Part shown: positions 25,551-38,222 of the stretch, one piece after another
Layout of the letters: every line of letters begins with the position of its first letter
How positions within the stretch are numbered: position 1 is the stretch's first letter
Source: Proteromonas lacertae
Taxonomy: Eukaryota > Sar > Bigyra > Opalinata > Proteromonadidae
Length of the DNA stretch: 64,000 bases
NCBI GenBank assembly: GCA_002245135.1
Contig: NGBS01000586.1
Coordinates: 62,001-126,000, forward strand
Direction of reading: 5' to 3'
Made by a program: the position numbers and the translations under genes
Notes under the pieces: generated by a model
Told to the model about the DNA's origin: nothing
The model's input: only the letters and a program-made list of their open reading frames with translations
The model's database searches: none

Positions 25551-27096
25551 ATGAAGTTATTGTTTTTGTGTTTAATAGTTTCTTTAGATTATTCTTTTGC
25601 TTTGTTACTCAAAGATAAACTTTCAACTAGTGATAGTTGGAGAGTTTTAGAGAGATTTTGTTTTCACAAAGAAAAAGAAAAACCATCTATGCTAGAGTAT
25701 AGTCATTATAATATTCGAATAGAGGAGAGATATATCCAAAGTATAATAACACAATCAAACCTTCTATTTTGTTATTCTCTACATCTTATAATCCAGATTA
25801 TATAGAAGGATCGTCACAATCATGTCTGTCGAAGTTTTCAAAAGCCTCCTACAGATATACTTACGATGAAAGAGATACTGTGGTTCAAATAAGAATAAAC
25901 TTTACGCATTCTGATTATGAGTGTTATTATATCGTACTATCAGCGTGTGACACGACAACAGACTCTATATATAATCAAGGGGAGATTAATGTAGATTATA
26001 GGCTGCAATTACTGAATGGAGGTAATTCATGGCATAAATTACTGTCTGCAGATGAAAAGGGGTTATTGGAAATATGTTTAATATTTTAGTATAAAATATA
26101 TTTTCTTATTAAATAGTGTAATTCAAGTAATATTATGTATATTAATAAGAAAAACTGAATTGGCATTATTAAAAATAGACAAATTCCATTATACTGTACA
26201 AATGTTAAAATGGAGTATTGATATTCTGTTTATAACATATTTGGTGTTTGTTTTATATTATCTATACTATGGAGATTCTGGTACAAAATTAACATTTCTA
26301 AGGGTGTTATTTAACATTGGAATAAGTAGTGTTGAAATTATTTTAGTGTTGTTATTAATACTATTAGCAAAAGGATGGACTATAACATGTAGAAAAATAT
26401 CACATCTAGTATTTTTATAATGTTATTTATAATATATTGAAATAGGGAAGAATGAAAATATGTATTTATTTCTGTATTTACACTTGGTTAACTATTTATT
26501 GTATATTATGGAGAGAAGCAGTACAAAGTGTATATGATACAATCACATTATTTGATAATGCACCTGGTTATCTACTAATAGTAGTGAAAGGATTAGTTAT
26601 TATGTGGTTTTGTTATGCAATTTATATTACACTAAGTAAAACGAAAACAAAAAGACATTTTTATTATAAATTCTTCTTATTTTCGATTATTTGGTTATTA
26701 TTTCATTTTATATTGCCTTTATGTATTGATCATGCTAATGAAAGGAAGAAATATACTATTTATTATACTTTAATATTTGTTTTTACAACCCTAATACAGT
26801 TGTTATTGTCAATACTGTATTATCCATGTAGATGTAATAAGTCATTCCCTTTTCATCAGAAAACAGCAGATATGAGAAATATTGATGAACAAGTAGAATA
26901 TACAGTAAGTGGTAAAGCTCGTATATATTTCTTTTATATATTTTTCATTTAAATAGTAAATTCTTGCAGATTATCTAAATTATTTGAAAGACAATCCAAT
27001 ATATTGTCTACAATGATTCATGAGATGACATCTGAATATAGAGCTACTTTCCGTACAGTTCAGTATGGTAAACAAGGTGGTAAAGAGAGTATATAG
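25551..27096 (+). CDS. GPR180/TMEM145-like seven-transmembrane protein (GOST-type)
   Basis: Signal peptide (MKLLFLCLIVSLDYSFALLL), then a lumenal beta-rich domain starting KDKLSTSDSWRVLERFCF, as in GPR180/TMEM145, then about seven membrane spans. The strongest signature is LLLILLAKGWTITCRKIS, the characteristic loop after span 3 in this family. Further spans follow, and a basic C-terminal tail ends at TAG 27094-27096. Introns at 26089-26116, 26409-26445 and 26921-26956. A single base is missing or extra between about 25690 and 25730, after which the lumenal domain continues in another frame. The family is linked to Golgi/endosomal sorting and, in animals, to signalling. Ligand and role here are unknown. 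Confidence 0.75.
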
Positions 27097-27392
27097 ATGT
27101 ATTTATATAATTATTAGAATTAAATAGAACAATTAGCGATTTCTTTTAGGACATTATCATTAATGATGAATGTCTTTTTTTCATGTGTATTTATTAAATT
27201 ATTTTTTTTATTTATGCTTGATTATTTGATGGTTAAAACAACAATACATTTTAATACATTAATACAACTGTATAATTGTTTTGTTTCTGTTATAATGAAT
27301 ATCGAAAAGAGGAAGAAAGATGCTTATATAAAAGCTAGAGCATATCAAAACTTTAAGTATTATACATACTTTTAAATGATAGAAATTCCGAA

Positions 27393-28968
27393 ATGGCCAA
27401 GAAAAGCTCTCCAATCAAATCTCGTTATCCTTTAGATAATTTTAGCTTTTCTATACCTTTAAAGCCATTTTCTGGAAGTCTACCAACAGGTTATGAAAAG
27501 AAAATAACAAGAGAATATGCAACAAAGTATCTAGATCATTTAGGAGCATTACCAACAGAAGATAATATTCAAGCTGTACTTGCTAATCATAATTTAGATG
27601 AATGTACACTTTGTGCTGGTTCATTTCAAGGAGGTAGTTTAGAAGATGCAATATTCATTACTACTTCACCAGTAAGGAAGATACAACTAGAATACAAAAA
27701 GAATTTACCTCCAGTTCAATCATCTAAAGAAATTGAAACATCTCCAATTAAATCTCGTCCTTCTTCCCAAGCATATTCCTCAAAACCAACAACAACGCAT
27801 GGACAGAGAATTGAATCTAATTTACTATCATTTCAGAAGATAAAAGAAAGACATTTATATCCATATTCTTCAAAATATAAGAAATTACCATCTCTTCTAT
27901 CATCATTACCATTATCATCTTCATCCTCTCAAATATCATTATCATCAAATGAACAAATAGAGAAATATGCATTGTATATATATATATATATAATTTATTA
28001 TAGGTTAAAGTTTCCAAGTATTGATATAGTATATGAAAATGATGGAAGTATAAAAGAGAACATATACTCGGTTGGAATGAATGAATTATCAGAACCATTG
28101 AAAATAGATCAATATATAATAGATGACTGTATTAAACAGTTTATTAAATCAATTCCAAAGAGATATTTAGATGAACATCTATCTCAAACAGAAAGACTTG
28201 CTTTAAAGAATTTATTAAGTTCAAAAGAAGTATGTCAATTAATATATAATTTATCATATTATTTGTATATATTATTTATATTTAATATTATTATAATTAG
28301 ATTTCATTTATTATATTTGTCATTTGAATGGAAACTATCCGTTGATGAACCATCCAATACAACTCTTTATAACGATATAAATATATTATTCGACAAACTC
28401 ATCGATAAATGTAGAAACAAGAGAAAACATACAACAATATTTCTACCATTTATTATTCTATGCATTAAAGTTTCCATTGAAGAGATATTTACTAGGAAAT
28501 ATCCTGGTTGGTTTAAGAATAATACTATATATAGCTCACAAACATTAGATATCTTCGCGTCTGAGATAACTAACATATTAGATCCTCATGGTTTGTATGA
28601 TAGAATTGCTTATTTTGAATCAGATGCTGATGCGATGAGAGCAATTTCTTCACATAAAACAACAAGTAATTCCATTAACAAATTTACTGTTTCTCCATTT
28701 ATTACTAAGACAATGAAGGATAGTGATTCGAGTATTATTAGGAAAATGAAAATAGTTGGAAAATGGGATAAATCTGTACAGTCTGAAAGTGCAGAGAATT
28801 TGAATGTTAATCTGAAGAAAGATGTTATTACAAGTAAAAGAAAGAGTATTGTTATTATGTTTATTGTTTTTTTATTTAATAGAATTACTACATCAGATTG
28901 ATGATGAGACTATAATTGACACTAATTTTGCTGCTTCTTTAAAACCTCGTCATAGTAAGAAATTGTAA
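27393..28968 (+). CDS. Unrecognised intracellular protein, about 490 residues
   Basis: I do not recognise this protein. It starts MAKKSSPIKSRYPLDNFSF and has a Ser/Pro-rich linker (residues about 100-190). A helical region follows (IDDCIKQFIKSIPKRYLDEH, VSIEEIFTRKYPGWFKNN), and it ends SLKPRHSKKL. There is no signal peptide or membrane span. Three introns (27974-28003, 28265-28300, 28846-28882) fit the local pattern. The first two are multiples of three without stops, so the unspliced frame reads through and could mislead annotation. The S-P-I-K-S-R motif occurs twice (near residues 6 and 118). The upstream neighbour ends 296 bp away; that gap holds only a weak 70-codon frame. Confidence 0.6.
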
Positions 28969-29076
28969 AAACATATTCGTTCTTTTGTAAATATTTATAT
29001 TTATTCCAAACAAACATTTGATGTATATGTAAATAGTAATAAGATTTGTTAATTAGTTTGTTTTTTTTGTTCTTTT

Positions 29077-29769
29077 TTAAATTGCAAATGGTTTTAACAT
29101 TATTGTATCAGGATTAAAATCATCATCATCAACTTTCTTTGACTTAACAACAGGATTATTAACAGGAGGTGTAATTACAAAAGCTTCAACATATTGTTGT
29201 TGTTGTAACTGTTCTTCTTCACTTTGTTGGTTGGAATATGCATTGAAATATGTTCTATCTATCTTCTTTCCTTTAGCAGCATCATGAATATCAACTGGAT
29301 CAATAAATAACCATAATCCTGTGAAACACACAACACCTAATGCTAAAGCACCAGGTACTTTCTCAATATCACTAGAATATACAGTAAATTGCATATGATT
29401 GGAAGTTTCTAACAATCCAATTGGTTGAAATGACATGATCAAAGAGTTGATGACTCTATCAAATCCAATGGTTAGAATTGTTTTACACCATTTATACCCA
29501 CCACAAGTTGATCTTCCATAGCTAGTTTCACCAACTGCATAATGTTTAATTTTCACAACATAGTAGTTTATAGACTTTCTAACAATGAAATAGTTGAATA
29601 TGGAATTATTCAATGTGAGATTATCATTTCTTTCTAATTCAGTATCATCTCTTACTTCTTTTCGATTATATCCAACAATAATATCTTTCCTTTCTGGCCA
29701 ATCTACTCCATTCCTAAACAATGCAATGATTGTTTCACGCACAGCATCGACTAAATTGATTTTTCTCAT
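29077..29769 (-). CDS. Unrecognised single-exon protein with one membrane span
   Basis: 230 residues, ATG at 29769, stop TAA at 29079-29077. The N-terminal half is mixed helix and strand with a small cysteine cluster (STCGGYKWCKT). The segment VPGALALGVVCFTGLWLFI (about residues 150-168) looks like a membrane span. The tail is Gln-rich, then has Pro/Val and an acidic KKVDDDDFNPD patch. No intron. I cannot assign a family; the tail-side location of the span suggests a membrane-bound adaptor, but this is speculation. Confidence 0.6.
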   Translation of the reverse strand: MRKINLVDAVRETIIALFRNGVDWPERKDIIVGYNRKEVRDDTELERNDNLTLNNSIFNYFIVRKSINYYVVKIKHYAVGETSYGRSTCGGYKWCKTILTIGFDRVINSLIMSFQPIGLLETSNHMQFTVYSSDIEKVPGALALGVVCFTGLWLFIDPVDIHDAAKGKKIDRTYFNAYSNQQSEEEQLQQQQYVEAFVITPPVNNPVVKSKKVDDDDFNPDTIMLKPFAI

Positions 29770-30063
29770 TTCAAATGTTGATTGTTGGTAGTGTTTTTTT
29801 GGAACTATTCCGCCAAATAAAATATTTTAACCAATAAAATTTCAGTTGTTCAACATTTAAATTTTTTATAACTATAATCCATTTAATTAATTCTATACAA
29901 TATTTCTGTATATTATCTTCTCATTAATAATATTATTTCTATTTATCATAATATTAACTGTATACTAATCGAAAAAATTCTACAAACAGCAAAAATGTTA
30001 TACATATAATGAAATAAACAGAAAAATAATAATTCCGGCTCGATAAAGCTTGGAAATACAAAA

Positions 30064-31489
30064 ATGAATTGGGAAGTATTTAACAAAGCTACACTTATCG
30101 AAATTGTCAAAACATTATCTAAGAATGTAGATGAAAGTATAAAAGCTATTTATATTTGTTGAACAGATATTACTAATGAAATTTTTCTATCTTTTTCATC
30201 AAAACTATCACCATCGTGTATAAAATTTTCATTATAATACTTTTTATTAGCAATTGCGAATTCACCTAAGAAATCAAAATCTGAAAAATCAAAAAGACAG
30301 TTTGATATGTCAAAATTCCATCAGAGACATGTAGCATTAAAGATATTTTACGATGGAAGAAAATATGATGGATTTGCATCTCAGAATGAAACAGATAATA
30401 CAGTTGAAGCAAAACTATTTCATGCATTGACTAAAAGTTGCTTAATATCTAATCGTGAATCTTCTCATTACTCTCGTTGTGGTAGAACAGATAAGGGAGT
30501 TAGTGCCAGTTGTCAAACTATAGGAATCTATATAAGAACAAATCTAAAGAAAGGTTGTGAATTTGTTGATGATAATAAGATAGAAGATGATGGTAAAGAA
30601 ATTGAAGAATTGGATTATTGTAAAGTATAATTATTTAATAATAATATATATATTCATCATAATAGATATTGAATAGTATATTACCCAATGATATTCGAAT
30701 ACTTGGATGGTGTCCAGTCAAATTAGATTTTAATGCAAGATTTGGAACTAAATCAAGAACTTACAGATATTATTTTGTAAGAAGAAATTTAGATATAAAC
30801 ATAATGTTAGAAAGTTCAAAGAAATATATTGGTGAACATGATTTTAGACACTTTTGCAAAATAGATTTAGGAAATGTTACTAATTTTGTTAGAACAATTA
30901 TTCGCACTGATTTTGTGAAGATGACTGATGGAGATAGAGATGATGAAGGTAAAGAAATTTGGTATTTTGAAATTGAAGGTCAAGCATTTTTATGGCATCA
31001 AGTGAGATATTTAGTTGCAATTTTGTTTTTAATTGGATCACATTTAGAAGAACCAACTGTATTTATTGTTTTTTTATGCTTATATTTTAGTTGATTGATG
31101 AATTGTTAGATATAAAAAGTAATCCTTCAATTTGTGATTACAATATGGCTTTAGAATATCCATTATGTTTATGGAAATGTAATTATCCCGATGATTTAGA
31201 ATTTACAATTAGTGATGAGTCTTATAAGAATTTAATTACTTCTTTAGAGAACAAATGGGAAGAATTGACTCTTCAATTATCACAATATACTGATTTAATG
31301 AAAGAAATAAAGAAATTGAAAAGTTTTGGTGTTGTTTTACCTTGCTCTTATAAAGATGTGAGATATAATTCATATAAACCATTGAAATCTAGACCCAAAA
31401 GGAGTATTTAAATAGTTATTGTTATATAATGAATAGAATGTTATGAAGAAAGATTGGAAGAATTAAATAAGAAGAGAAAAATAGAGTAA
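30064..31489 (+). CDS. PUS3: tRNA pseudouridine synthase PUS3/DEG1 (TruA family)
   Basis: Makes pseudouridine at positions 38/39 of the tRNA anticodon arm. The N-terminal leader (MNWEVFNKATLIEIVKTLSK) leads into FHQRHVALKIFYDGRKYDGF, then the catalytic motif SRCGRTDKGVSA with its nucleophilic Asp, NSILPNDIRILGW, and the late motif GQAFLWHQVRYLVAILF. The C-terminal YEERLEELNKKRK is typical of DEG1. Five introns: 30137-30166, 30218-30250, 30625-30665, 31059-31090 and 31404-31436. The first two flank a 51-nt exon that would be missed without splicing. Stop TAA at 31487. Confidence 0.93.
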
Positions 31490-31632
31490 ATGATAATTAT
31501 AGGTGATATATAATATATTTTTTTATTTTCATATCTTTTTTTATTGAAGAAAACACGAAATCCAAAATTTAAAGAAATTATATTCGTTTTAATATATTTG
31601 GCTTGATTAGTCATATTTCTTTTTTTGGATTT

Positions 31633-34600
31633 ATGAAGACTGTAGACCAAATTTTAGATGAATTGGAAGAAGATGAGGAATTTGATAGATCATATTGCGA
31701 TATAGACACTTTATTAAGGATGTCTTTTGACGAGTTAGAGTATTGTTAATCTGTTGATTTGTTAGTTTATCTGAATATGATAAATACATAGATCCAAATT
31801 TAGCTTATTATGAAAGCACTCCATATGAGTTGATAGAGAAGTTGATCAACTTTTTAGAAGCAACAAGACCAAAAACACCAGATGTATATTATTTATAGAT
31901 AATCTATGTTTTTAATAGACATTATCAGCATCAGATACAGCAGATGATAGTTATGCAGGTAGATCTGAATCTGTTTCTTATGACTCAATGACCAATATGT
32001 TTGATGATTATACCAATCAAATAAAAGCTGTAGAAAAGGTGATTAACAAAGTAATGTGTCCCAAATACCCAGATTTATACAATCCACTCACAAATCTTGA
32101 TCAATCCAATACACATACAAAATCAGCAACAAGAATACAAGTCATGATGGATAATAGATTCCAAAAATGTGCAACAGCAGAATCAGGATTATTACAGTTA
32201 AACAAAATGGAAAATATTTCAAGTCAATTATTACTAAATTCACAAAATATAAAGAATGGTCCAGGATATCCAACCTCATTATGTTGTTTATCAAATATAA
32301 TAGCAATAGGTACAAACTCATCAATGATATTGTTGTATGATAACAAGGAAAATCCAATCACAGTTTTAGGCTCGAGTCCAAGACTCGAACCAATATGGAG
32401 CAGTTACATCGATTTGTGGGAATGAAAAGAATCATATTCTATATGTTGGCCATTTATCTGGTAAAATAAACATATGGGATTATAATAAAAAACAATTGAA
32501 CAAAACGGTCGATGGAATTTTCAAATCTCCAGTGATATACTTAAAGACATGGAGTAATGGGTTTATATCTTGTGATAGTAATGGAAAATGTGTTTATTGT
32601 TCAGTTACAAAGAAATTATTAATGACTGCAGTAGATACAACCGTAATTCCTTCAAAATATGGTCCAATATTATCAGCATCAATATATAACAACAATGATA
32701 ATAATAATAGTAAAGAAGGAGAAAGCAAAGAAGATTTCTCCTTAATAGCAATAGCAACCTATGAGAAAGTATTTATTTTATCGTTATTGGATTTGAATAA
32801 GGTTTTATCTGAATGGAATGCTCCTGATTCGTGTCATGCAATTAGTTCAGTGAGTTGGTACAAAATAAGAAGTCAAGGGTTTGAACTAATACCAGTATTA
32901 ACATGTTTAATTACTTGGGGAAATCATCTGCAATTATTATCTGTTCAATATAAAGATAATAAACATAATATTGAATTAATAAATCATATTAAATTTGAAT
33001 ATACTATTTATACACAAAGACTGTTTAATGATCATACAATTGTGTATTTAACATCAGAAAAATCAATAATTATATTTGATTTAATAGCATTAGATGAAAT
33101 AGATGTAATTAGTGTAAAAGACTTGAAATTTGTTTATTCTATGTTAAAGAACTTGGAGAATAACAAAGATAATTATGTCAATTATGAAAATACAATTGGT
33201 TGTATTTCTGATAGTTTATATCTATTATGTTTAACATCGCTAAGTCATTTATACACTGTAAATATCAAAACAAGAATTCAAAATTGTATAGAGAAAAAAG
33301 ATTGGTTAATTGGATTTAATATTATATTAGATTATTATAAAACAAACCCTGATAATTCTATGTTGGATATATTTTTACAATATTTCGATTTGTATTTAGA
33401 TTATTCATTTAATTCTAAACAAATACAAGAGAATGGAGGTAGTATCAATTATTTTAAAATAATAGCTGGTGTTTGTTGTGAATATAGTATTGGAATAAGA
33501 CAATCTTATTTATTGACTCAATTAGCTTATAAAAGATTTGAAGAAGTAAATCAAACGAATATATATATTCAAATATTATCAAGTTATATTGTCTGTTTAA
33601 TAGATATTACTATTCCACCACCAATATTGACTCAAATCATTGAATATTTCTGTGATCACGATTTACCTGATTTAGCTCAAGAATGGTTATTTAGATTAGA
33701 TATTAATGTATATGATAGAGAAGAAGCGTTTGAAGTTGTTACAAACCATCAATTACTATTAGCTTTAATCAATTTATCATGTAAACACTATCACTCATAT
33801 AATATCGCATTAGAGAAGTTATTTTTAATATTGAATAATGTCCATACAACAGATTTAGTTAAAACTCAAATACAATCATTGATAATTACTATATTATCTT
33901 ATAGCTGTGATAATTATCCATTTCCTAATGATATTGATTGTGTTATGAGTAATAATAATCTCTCTCAAGTAATTGATGTGATATTTAAAAAAGATTGCCC
34001 AGAAAACCCTGAACCCTGTTATCGATTATGTTATATATTGCCTATTAATTTGACATTATTATTGAAAGTGATTCAAATATGTTATAATCGAGGTAATGAT
34101 TTAACAACAGAACTTAAAATATCCAATATTTGTACTATCTTAGGTGAATTTTTATTCAATGATAGTTCATATATAGAATTAGATTCATCTTATGACTCTT
34201 CTTATTTTATTCATTATTATACATTCCTTATTAAAATGTTAATTGATCATGTTGATTGTGTATTACCCAATAATCTAACTACCTCTTGTATTGTCTATTT
34301 ATTACAAGCAACGAAAGGAAATATATCATTATACAGTCCTTATACAAATGAAGAATGTTTATGTAAAATCATAGATAATGTTGATATAAATCACTATGAT
34401 CCAGTTCAAACATTATATGCAATCCAAGAAATAGGATTGAAACAACCTGAATTAAGAATATTGAAGAAAATGAATAGATATGGAGATGTAATTAAGCTAC
34501 TATTAGATGATGCTGAAGAGAGAAATTCAACGAAAGAAGTGTTTAGTTATTTAACTGATTGTATTGAACAACAAACATCATCTTCTGCATCTACAAGTGA

Positions 34601-35795
34601 ATCTGCTGATAATACTACTACTATTAATGCTGAATCTAATTCAAATTCTTCTTCTTCTTCTTCTTCTTCTCTTGAGTTGTATAATTCAATTCAACCATTC
34701 ATTACACCACTTGTAAAGAAGAATATTCATCAAACTATCAGATTATTACTACAAATCCCAGAAACTGATTTCAAAATAATCATAGCACATATGAAATTAG
34801 ATAGCATCTATTACCTCTTTATAAGGGAATTATTAACCTATCAACAAGATACTGAATATATGTTGCAACTTCAATCAAAAGGTGTTGAAATACCTGAAGA
34901 TATTGAACTTCAATATTTCAAAGAATTATGTATGTATTGTCCATCTGAAGTATTAAATTTCGCTCAGAAGCATTTAGATTTACCAATTAATGTCTGTATT
35001 AAATACTGTGAAGATTATAATATCATTGATTGTACTGCTTTCTTATATGAAAGAGTTGGTAATTCTCAAGGAGCAATTGATTTATTAATAAGAGGATTTA
35101 ATGGATTATCAGAAGAAATGGTGAATATATTACAATCTTCATCATTATTAGAAGATGCGAAGAAAGTAGAAGTGATTAATCATTCATTTACATTGTATTT
35201 GTCCGTTTCACAAGATTTGTGTGTCAAACATAGTAAATTATGTATTCAAACAAATGAAGATTATTACCAAGGTTATTGGTTTTCTATATTTGATGTAATC
35301 ATTGAAACACAGAGAAGAATAAAGAAATTAACTTCGTCTTTATTCCAACCAGTTTTAAGCGAAGGACAAAAATGTTTAAATCAAATCTCAACTGATGTTA
35401 TGAATTATGTAAATGTAATGAGTCAATATGTTTCATTAACATTAATAGTTGATAGAATAGTAACTAAACACAAATCTGATACATTTGGTGGATTTAGAGC
35501 AACTATTTTAGATTTAATTGACACTTCTATATTTGAAACAAATCTTTTAACAATTTGCAATAAACTATTTGCTGATGATAATTGGAGAAGTGTAAGATAC
35601 TTGAAGTATGCAAGAACTAGATCATTACCAGCTCCAAATCCAATATGTCCAATATGTCACATTAATATTAAATATAATGAGAAGATTCATATTGTAGTAT
35701 TTAGCTGTGGACATGCTTATCATTCTAATTGTTTGAATGATTCAAAACAATGTACAGTTTGTTATGGTCAAAGAAGAAGAATTAATAGAAAATAA
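31633..35795 (+). CDS. VPS8: CORVET tethering subunit VPS8
   Basis: Endosomal Rab5-effector tether. About 1,350 residues. The acidic N-terminus (ILDELEEDEEF) is followed by a WD40-type propeller (PTSLCCLSNIIAIGTNSSMI, then SGKINIWDYNKKQLNK), a long alpha-solenoid, and a C-terminal RING-type zinc finger (CPICHINIKYNEK ... FSCGHAYHSNCLND ... CTVC). WFSIFDVIIETQRR is the solenoid/RING junction. Introns at 31740-31765 and 31884-31918; the rest is one exon. One extra C near 32387 breaks the frame. Deleting it yields EQYGAVTSICGNEKNHILYV, matching the family, so the gene is judged intact. A Ser run at about 34650 is coded by a TCT microsatellite. Confidence 0.9.
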
Positions 35796-35852
35796 ATAAA
35801 TAATATATATTTTTATTGTTTTATTATTGTTTTTTTAATTAATTTTTATATT

Positions 35853-36638
35853 TTACTCATTTACTTTTCTTTTTTTATTTGCAGGAGGTGATGAAGGATT
35901 TAACGAACCTTTTGTATTATTATTATTATTATTATTACAATTTACAGAATTATTTGACGAAATATCTTCATCTATAGTTGTTGTACTTGACGAAGATTCT
36001 GGTGAATTGTGAGAGGTTAGAGGTGAAACGATATATGTAGGTCCAAGATGTCCTAAAGGTATTACACCAGTGGTATAAACCGGCTTGATGTCTGGAGGAG
36101 AAGGTGGAATTACTATTCCTGATAATTTGGGAATTATGGAATGATATTTATTGACTTTGGGTGTACGTTTCTATTTTTAAATATACAAATATCATATATA
36201 CGACATTCTTTGGCCTATCTGGACAAATTTTGATGTGAAAAGATATAGTAGCTTCCGTGGCTAAATGATTAGGATTATAAGGACATTTCACAGACTAGTA
36301 ATATTAAAATAATCTTAATATGATATATAAGGAAATAATTATTAAATATATATATACTGGAGAACCTTTTGGAATATCAACTTTTTCTAGTTTTTCAAAA
36401 GAGCTGGGAGATGACTATAAATAATATTAAATAATGAAAGAAAGTAATTATACAAAATCATCTTCCTTTGGTTCTACTACTATGCTTAATTTTCTTTTAA
36501 GACGTTTTTCAACAGGTCTCTATGCATTAATCAATTAATATACTTCTTTTGGGGTAAAATGTGGACCTTCTGATTTTTCTCTATTTAAAAAAGCATTATG
36601 TAAAATGTATACTCAGGAGATGTTGGATCTTCACTCAT
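35853..36638 (-). CDS. Small CHHC zinc-finger protein (U11-48K/GTSF1-like)
   Basis: Six exons that only become visible when five introns are removed: 36581-36612, 36520-36543 (24 nt), 36415-36453, 36295-36357 and 36171-36201. The protein starts MSEDPTSPEEEKSEGP. After about 65 residues it has one CHHC finger, CPYNPNHLATEATISFHIKIC (C-x5-H ... H-x3-C), then KRTPKVNKYHSIIPKL, a Ser/Thr-rich tail with an Asn run from a trinucleotide repeat, and a basic end KKRKVNE that may be a nuclear localisation signal. CHHC fingers occur in the U11-48K protein that contacts U12-type 5' splice sites, in TRM13, and in GTSF1-type piRNA proteins; the sequence here does not decide between them. The gene lies tail-to-tail with VPS8, 58 bp away. 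Confidence 0.72.
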
Positions 36639-36816
36639 GATCTATTAGTCTCATATACTTAACAAGAATAAAGGACAAATAATTTTGCGAATCAAACTAA
36701 AAATTACACTTGAGCGCATTAAGCGTTTTATTTTTTATATTTTAAATAGAAACTTAAGAATAAATCAATTTAGAGTCTTTTTAGTAATTTGAATAATAGG
36801 ATATTTAAATAACAAG

Positions 36817-38115
36817 ATGAGTGCAGGACGTCCTCATAAACTAGCACCAATCAATGGTGATGGAACCCAAGTCAAAAGAATAAAATCATCGTTGCCAGTA
36901 AAGATTAAATCAAACAACGATGACATTTTAGATGAAAGTGTGTCAAAGAAAACATTACCACCCATAAATGCTTCACAAGCAGACAAACAGAAATTATGTT
37001 TAGAAATATTAACATCAGGATATGTTCAAGCATATGTTGATTTCTTTTATTTAACCAATAGACCTGATCCTCATCCAGATCCAACTAACGATGAGGAATT
37101 AGAAATTATCGTTCCACCAGAAGATTTAATAAGAATAAAGGATTTATTAACAGAAGCAGAATCTTCTAGAAGATCGGGTGATACTAAAGAAGTATTTAGA
37201 TGTTTTGGTACATTAGCTGAATATTATCAAGATCAAAAAGATTTAAAAACTTCCATATATTTCTATGAAAAATGTCTTGAACTAGCCAAATTGACAAACG
37301 ATGTTCAAGCTGAAATGGAATCTACTCACCATCTAGGTATTGCCTATGATAAGAGTGGTGATGAAGAAGGATCCATTGCATTACATGAACAGCACTTAGC
37401 ATTAGCTACAGAAGTTAACGATAAAAGCCACATTGTTTTAGCAAATGAATCTTTATATCGATTATATGAAACAAAAGCAATAAGATTTGAAAGTGAAGAG
37501 AATTTAGATCAAGCGCTCATTAATTATACCAAATGTCTAAGTTGTGCATCTGCAGCAGGTAATGAAGAATGGGAAATGGTATGTAATTATAGAATAGGTA
37601 AAACATTGATATTATTAAACAGATGTGAAGAGTCATTATCTTATTTAACTAACTATTATCATATTAGCAGAAGAATGAAGAATCTCAAAGCACAAGGTCA
37701 AGCCTGCTCGATATTAGGTGCTGCATATCAAGCTTTAGGTAAACAAGATCTAGCTATTAAGCATTTGAAGAGTTTCTTAGAATTGGCTGAAGATTTGAAA
37801 GATTTAAATGCAATGAGTGAAGCTTGTTATAGTTTGGGTGTTATATATAATAATAAAGGAGAATTTTCAACTGCTGTACAATTCTTCACTAGAAACTTTG
37901 AATTGGTGAAGAGCATTATTCACGATTTACATGGTGATATGAGTTTATATTCAAATGCAAGAGTTGCTTTGGGTATGGCTCAAGGAAACTATGATATGAA
38001 TGCTTATATTAGTGCTATTAATACAGATTATTGGAAGTTGTTGAGATGGAAGATTTCTAGAATTCCACTTGTAGATAGAAAAACACCTGATAATGATGAA
38101 TATGGACCTCTTTAA
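36817..38115 (+). CDS. TTC29: TTC29-like tetratricopeptide protein
   Basis: 432 residues in a single exon. The disordered basic N-terminus (MSAGRPHKLAPINGDGTQ) leads to the segment LEILTSGYVQAYVDFFYL, seen at the start of TTC29. Six to seven TPR repeats follow (for example HHLGIAYDKSGDEEGSIALH, CSILGAAYQALGKQDLAIKH and CYSLGVIYNNKGEFSTAVQF). TTC29 is needed for axonemal dynein assembly or transport, so its presence says that the organism builds motile cilia or flagella. The start lies 178 bp from the divergently transcribed CHHC gene, so the two probably share a promoter region. Confidence 0.82.
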   Translation: MSAGRPHKLAPINGDGTQVKRIKSSLPVKIKSNNDDILDESVSKKTLPPINASQADKQKLCLEILTSGYVQAYVDFFYLTNRPDPHPDPTNDEELEIIVPPEDLIRIKDLLTEAESSRRSGDTKEVFRCFGTLAEYYQDQKDLKTSIYFYEKCLELAKLTNDVQAEMESTHHLGIAYDKSGDEEGSIALHEQHLALATEVNDKSHIVLANESLYRLYETKAIRFESEENLDQALINYTKCLSCASAAGNEEWEMVCNYRIGKTLILLNRCEESLSYLTNYYHISRRMKNLKAQGQACSILGAAYQALGKQDLAIKHLKSFLELAEDLKDLNAMSEACYSLGVIYNNKGEFSTAVQFFTRNFELVKSIIHDLHGDMSLYSNARVALGMAQGNYDMNAYISAINTDYWKLLRWKISRIPLVDRKTPDNDEYGPL

Positions 38116-38222
38116 AATTGTTTTTATTATTTATTTACTTTTTATATTGTTATTCTGTTGGATTTAAATTGAAATACATTTCTAGTGTATTGAAGAGTGT
38201 ATTTTAGTGTATTAATATAAAA

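Noticed and set aside
27163-27375. 70-codon hydrophobic frame between the receptor gene and the next gene
   Set aside because: Low complexity, no splice or start context, and composition like the surrounding AT-rich spacer.
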